A DNA stretch of 64,000 nucleotides, from assembly GCF_018326005.1 (NCBI RefSeq), contig NZ_AP021903.1:6507501-6571500 (forward strand). Direction: 5' to 3'. Positions 61,689 through 64,000 of this stretch are shown piece after piece (the first letter of the stretch is position 1; each line of letters opens with the position of its first letter). Both the position numbers and the translations under genes were made by a program. This stretch comes from Pseudomonas sp. Seg1. GTDB taxonomy: Bacteria > Pseudomonadota > Gammaproteobacteria > Pseudomonadales > Pseudomonadaceae. The notes beneath the pieces were generated by a model. The model worked only from the letters and a program-made list of their open reading frames with translations, was not told the origin of the DNA and ran no database searches.

Positions 61689-62486
61689 ATGCTGCTTTCC
61701 TTGTACCGCTCGCTGCGCAGCTACCGTGGATTCATCCTCGGTAGCGTCAAGCGGGAGTTTCAGGCGCGTTATCGCAATTCGTTGTTCGGTGCGCTGTGGA
61801 CCGTGCTCAATCCGTTGTCGATGATCGTCGTGTACACGGTGATCTTTTCCCAGATCATGCGCGCACGCCTGCCAGGTGTGGATGACGGTCTGGCCTACAG
61901 CGTGTACCTGTGTGCGGGCCTGCTGACCTGGGGGCTGTTTGCGGAAATCACCTCGCGCAGCCAGAGCATGTTTCTGGAAAACGCCAACCTGCTGAAGAAA
62001 ATCAGCTTCCCGCGTATCTGCCTGCCGGTGATTGCGTTGTTCAATGCCGGGATCAACTTCGCGATCATCCTCGCGCTGTTTTTCGGTTTTCTGCTGATCA
62101 GCGGGCGTATGCCCGGCATGGCGTTGCTGGCGCTGATACCACTGCTGATCGTGCAAGTGATCTTTGCCGCCGGACTGGGGATGATCCTCGGCATCCTCAA
62201 CGTGTTCTTCCGCGATGTCGGGCAGATGTTCGGTATCTGCCTGCAATTCTGGTTCTGGCTGACACCGATCGTGTACCCGCTGTCGATTCTGCCGCCAGGC
62301 ATCCAGCACCTGATCAGCCTCAACCCGATGACGGCGCTGATGACCAGTTACCAGAACGTGTTCCTCTATAACCAGTGGCCGAACTGGCCGTCGCTGGTGC
62401 CGCTACTGATCATCGGCCTGCTGTTCTGCGCCATGGCGCTGCGCCTGTTCCGCCAACGTATTGGTGAAATGGTGGACGAACTCTGA
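61689..62486 (+). CDS. wzm: O-polysaccharide ABC exporter permease (Wzm)
   Basis: A 265-residue ABC-2 type permease with six helices. The pattern FQARYRNSLFGALWTVLNPLSMI near residue 25 and FWFWLTPIVYPLSILPP are typical of Wzm/KpsM-like exporters. It starts directly after the wbpW stop, and its stop overlaps the wzt ATG (TGATG). With Wzt it carries the undecaprenyl-linked O-chain across the inner membrane. Confidence 0.93.
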   Translation: MLLSLYRSLRSYRGFILGSVKREFQARYRNSLFGALWTVLNPLSMIVVYTVIFSQIMRARLPGVDDGLAYSVYLCAGLLTWGLFAEITSRSQSMFLENANLLKKISFPRICLPVIALFNAGINFAIILALFFGFLLISGRMPGMALLALIPLLIVQVIFAAGLGMILGILNVFFRDVGQMFGICLQFWFWLTPIVYPLSILPPGIQHLISLNPMTALMTSYQNVFLYNQWPNWPSLVPLLIIGLLFCAMALRLFRQRIGEMVDEL

Positions 62487-63751
62487 TGGGGAACATACGT
62501 GTCAGTGGCCTGGCCAAGGCCTACAAGCAGTACCCCAATCGCTGGAGCCGCCTGCTCGAATGGATGGTGCCGTTTTCCCGGCCCAGGCATCACTTGCACT
62601 GGGTCTTGCAGGACATCGATTTCGAGATTCAAGCGGGCGAAGCCGTGGGCATCGTCGGCGTCAACGGCGCGGGCAAAAGCACGTTGCTGAAGATGATCAC
62701 CGGCACCACCCAACCGACTCGCGGCCAGATTCAACTGCAAGGTCGAGTCGCTGCCCTGCTGGAACTGGGCATGGGTTTTCATCCTGACTTTACCGGTCGC
62801 CAGAACGCGTTCATGGCCGGCCAGTTATTGGGCATGCAGGTAGAAGAGATCGAGGCGCTGATGCCGCAGATCGAAAGTTTTGCCGAGATCGGCGAGGCCA
62901 TCGATCAGCCGGTGCGCACCTATTCCAGTGGCATGCAGATGCGCCTGGCGTTCAGTGTCGCCACCGCGCGCCGCCCGGATATCCTGATCGTCGACGAAGC
63001 GTTGTCGGTGGGCGATGCCTATTTCCAGCACAAAAGCTTCGAACGCATCCGCAGCTTCCGCAAGGCCGGGACCACCCTGCTGATCGTCTCCCACGACCGC
63101 TCGGCCATCCAGTCGATCTGCGACACCGCGATCCTGCTGGAAAACGGGCGTCTGGCGATGCGCGGCAAACCCGAAGAGGTCATGGACTACTACAACGCCA
63201 TGCTCGCCCAGCGCGAAGGCCAGATCGTGCGTCAGGAGATGCTGGCCAATGGGCAGGTACAAACCATTTCCGGCACCGGGGAAGCGGGGATCGTCAGTGT
63301 CCGCCTGCTCGATGCCCAGGGCCGCAGCCTCGAAGTCGCGGAAGTCGGCCAGCCTGTGGTGCTGGAAGTACAGACCGAAGTGCGCAAAGACATCGAACGG
63401 CTGATTCTCGGCTTCATGATCAAGGATCGTCTGGGTCAGGCGATTTACGGCATCAATACCCATCGCCTCGATAAACCGGTCATCGATCTGAGTGCCGGCG
63501 AGCGCGTGACCTTCCGCTTCGCTTTTGACATGTGCCTGGGCAAGGGCAGTTATTCGGTCGCACTGAGCCTGTCGCGTCTGGATTCGCATCTGGATCGCAA
63601 CTTCGAATGGCGCGACTTCGGTTTGATCTTCCACGTCATCAACAACCGTCAGGAAGACTTTGTCGGCTGCGCCTGGCTGCAAGCGCAAACTGAAATCAGC
63701 CGTTCCGGGGAACACCTCGCGCCCCTGCCCGACAGAGAGATCTCGAAATGA
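62486..63751 (+). CDS. wzt: O-polysaccharide ABC exporter ATPase (Wzt) with C-terminal glycan-binding domain
   Basis: A 421-residue protein. The ATPase half (about 1-245) has Walker A GVNGAGKSTLL, the signature YSSGMQMRLAFSVATAR and Walker B ILIVDEALSVGDAYF. The C-terminal half (about 255-410) is a beta-rich Wzt_C-type domain. In studied systems this domain recognises a terminal modification such as a methyl cap on the O-chain. The neighbouring divergent operon encodes two methyltransferases, which fits that mechanism but does not prove it. Overlaps the next glycosyltransferase start (ATGA). Confidence 0.93.
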   Translation: MGNIRVSGLAKAYKQYPNRWSRLLEWMVPFSRPRHHLHWVLQDIDFEIQAGEAVGIVGVNGAGKSTLLKMITGTTQPTRGQIQLQGRVAALLELGMGFHPDFTGRQNAFMAGQLLGMQVEEIEALMPQIESFAEIGEAIDQPVRTYSSGMQMRLAFSVATARRPDILIVDEALSVGDAYFQHKSFERIRSFRKAGTTLLIVSHDRSAIQSICDTAILLENGRLAMRGKPEEVMDYYNAMLAQREGQIVRQEMLANGQVQTISGTGEAGIVSVRLLDAQGRSLEVAEVGQPVVLEVQTEVRKDIERLILGFMIKDRLGQAIYGINTHRLDKPVIDLSAGERVTFRFAFDMCLGKGSYSVALSLSRLDSHLDRNFEWRDFGLIFHVINNRQEDFVGCAWLQAQTEISRSGEHLAPLPDREISK

Positions 63752-64000
63752 CGCGACTGTTGGTGGAATGCACTTACGTCTTTGAACACCCCAGCGCCAA
63801 TTCGGGTATCCAGCGTGTGGTGCGCAACGTCATCCAGCAACTGCCCGCAGCCGACGAGCACCTTGAATGCATTCCGGTGGTGATGATCGACGGTGGCCTG
63901 TATCAGGTTAAGAGTCTGGCCCCGCTGAAATCGCTGAAGCTCGATCTGATCGGTCTGCGGGTGAAACTCGAACAGTGGGCCAATGCCTTCTGGTTGCGCC
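63748..64000 (+). CDS. Glycosyltransferase, N-terminal fragment cut by the window edge
   Basis: The first 84 residues are present: VECTYVFEHPSANSGIQRVVRNVIQQ is the start of a GT-B family 4-like glycosyltransferase, where SGIQRV lies in the acceptor-domain glycine loop. It overlaps wzt by four bases, so belongs to the same operon. By analogy with wbpX/Y/Z after wzt in the A-band cluster it probably extends the rhamnan chain; the rest lies outside the window. Confidence 0.78.
   Translation, partial: MTRLLVECTYVFEHPSANSGIQRVVRNVIQQLPAADEHLECIPVVMIDGGLYQVKSLAPLKSLKLDLIGLRVKLEQWANAFWLR

Overview
The window looks like chromosomal DNA of a fluorescent-group Pseudomonas. It is GC-rich, has typical Pseudomonas gene families (PycA/PycB/PycR, HexR-like regulator, UvrD, FolE2/ZigA zinc genes, CfaB, A-band-type O-polysaccharide genes) and carries the REP-type palindromes common in that group. 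Established gene order in P. aeruginosa places the pyc-uvrD, zinc and A-band loci on the left flank of oriC. Three ParB-binding (parS-type) palindromes at 28623, 29542 and 42816 fit a position close to the origin. No rRNA, tRNA, CRISPR array, prophage or insertion sequence was seen.

Layout. 1-1000: end of an amino-acid ABC importer (binding protein tail and permease). 1079-6490: two tandem paralogous autotransporters. 6691-11224: two-subunit pyruvate carboxylase with its divergent LysR regulator and a small antisense-side gene. 11460-15327: HexR-like RpiR regulator with a palindromic operator, and a membrane PAS-PAS-GGDEF-EAL protein. 15585-25394: housekeeping and small genes (uvrD, EamA, Tim44-domain, SMI1/KNR4, cation/proton antiporter, thioesterase, pdxY, a COG0523 GTPase).

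25399-34344: a zinc-starvation island with zigA plus DUF1826, a secreted small protein, an amidase, and an overlapping operon folE2, three ABC metal-transporter genes, gamma-carbonic anhydrase and dihydroorotase. Two Zur-box palindromes sit in its divergent promoters. 34425-37739: DUF3617, cardiolipin synthase and cyclopropane synthase. 37824-45836, all on the minus strand: a bufferin-type RiPP metallophore cluster (BufA, BufB/DUF692, BufC/DUF2063) and, upstream of it, a four-gene operon of three SPFH proteins and a P1B-type ATPase. One SPFH protein begins with 17 His in its first 31 residues. A third Zur-like palindrome lies 33 bp upstream of that operon, so I infer that it also belongs to the zinc-starvation response. 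This His-rich SPFH/ATPase module is the best candidate for a poorly described system here.

46048-52073: dihydrolipoyl dehydrogenase, an Lrp/LysE pair and an overlapping pair of envelope proteins of unknown function. 52150-64000: two divergent polysaccharide operons. The minus-strand one holds duplicated methyltransferases, duplicated glycosyltransferases and an acyltransferase. The plus-strand one holds rmd, gmd, the GDP-mannose enzyme, wzm, wzt and a glycosyltransferase cut by the window edge, that is GDP-D-rhamnose synthesis and ABC export of an O-polysaccharide.
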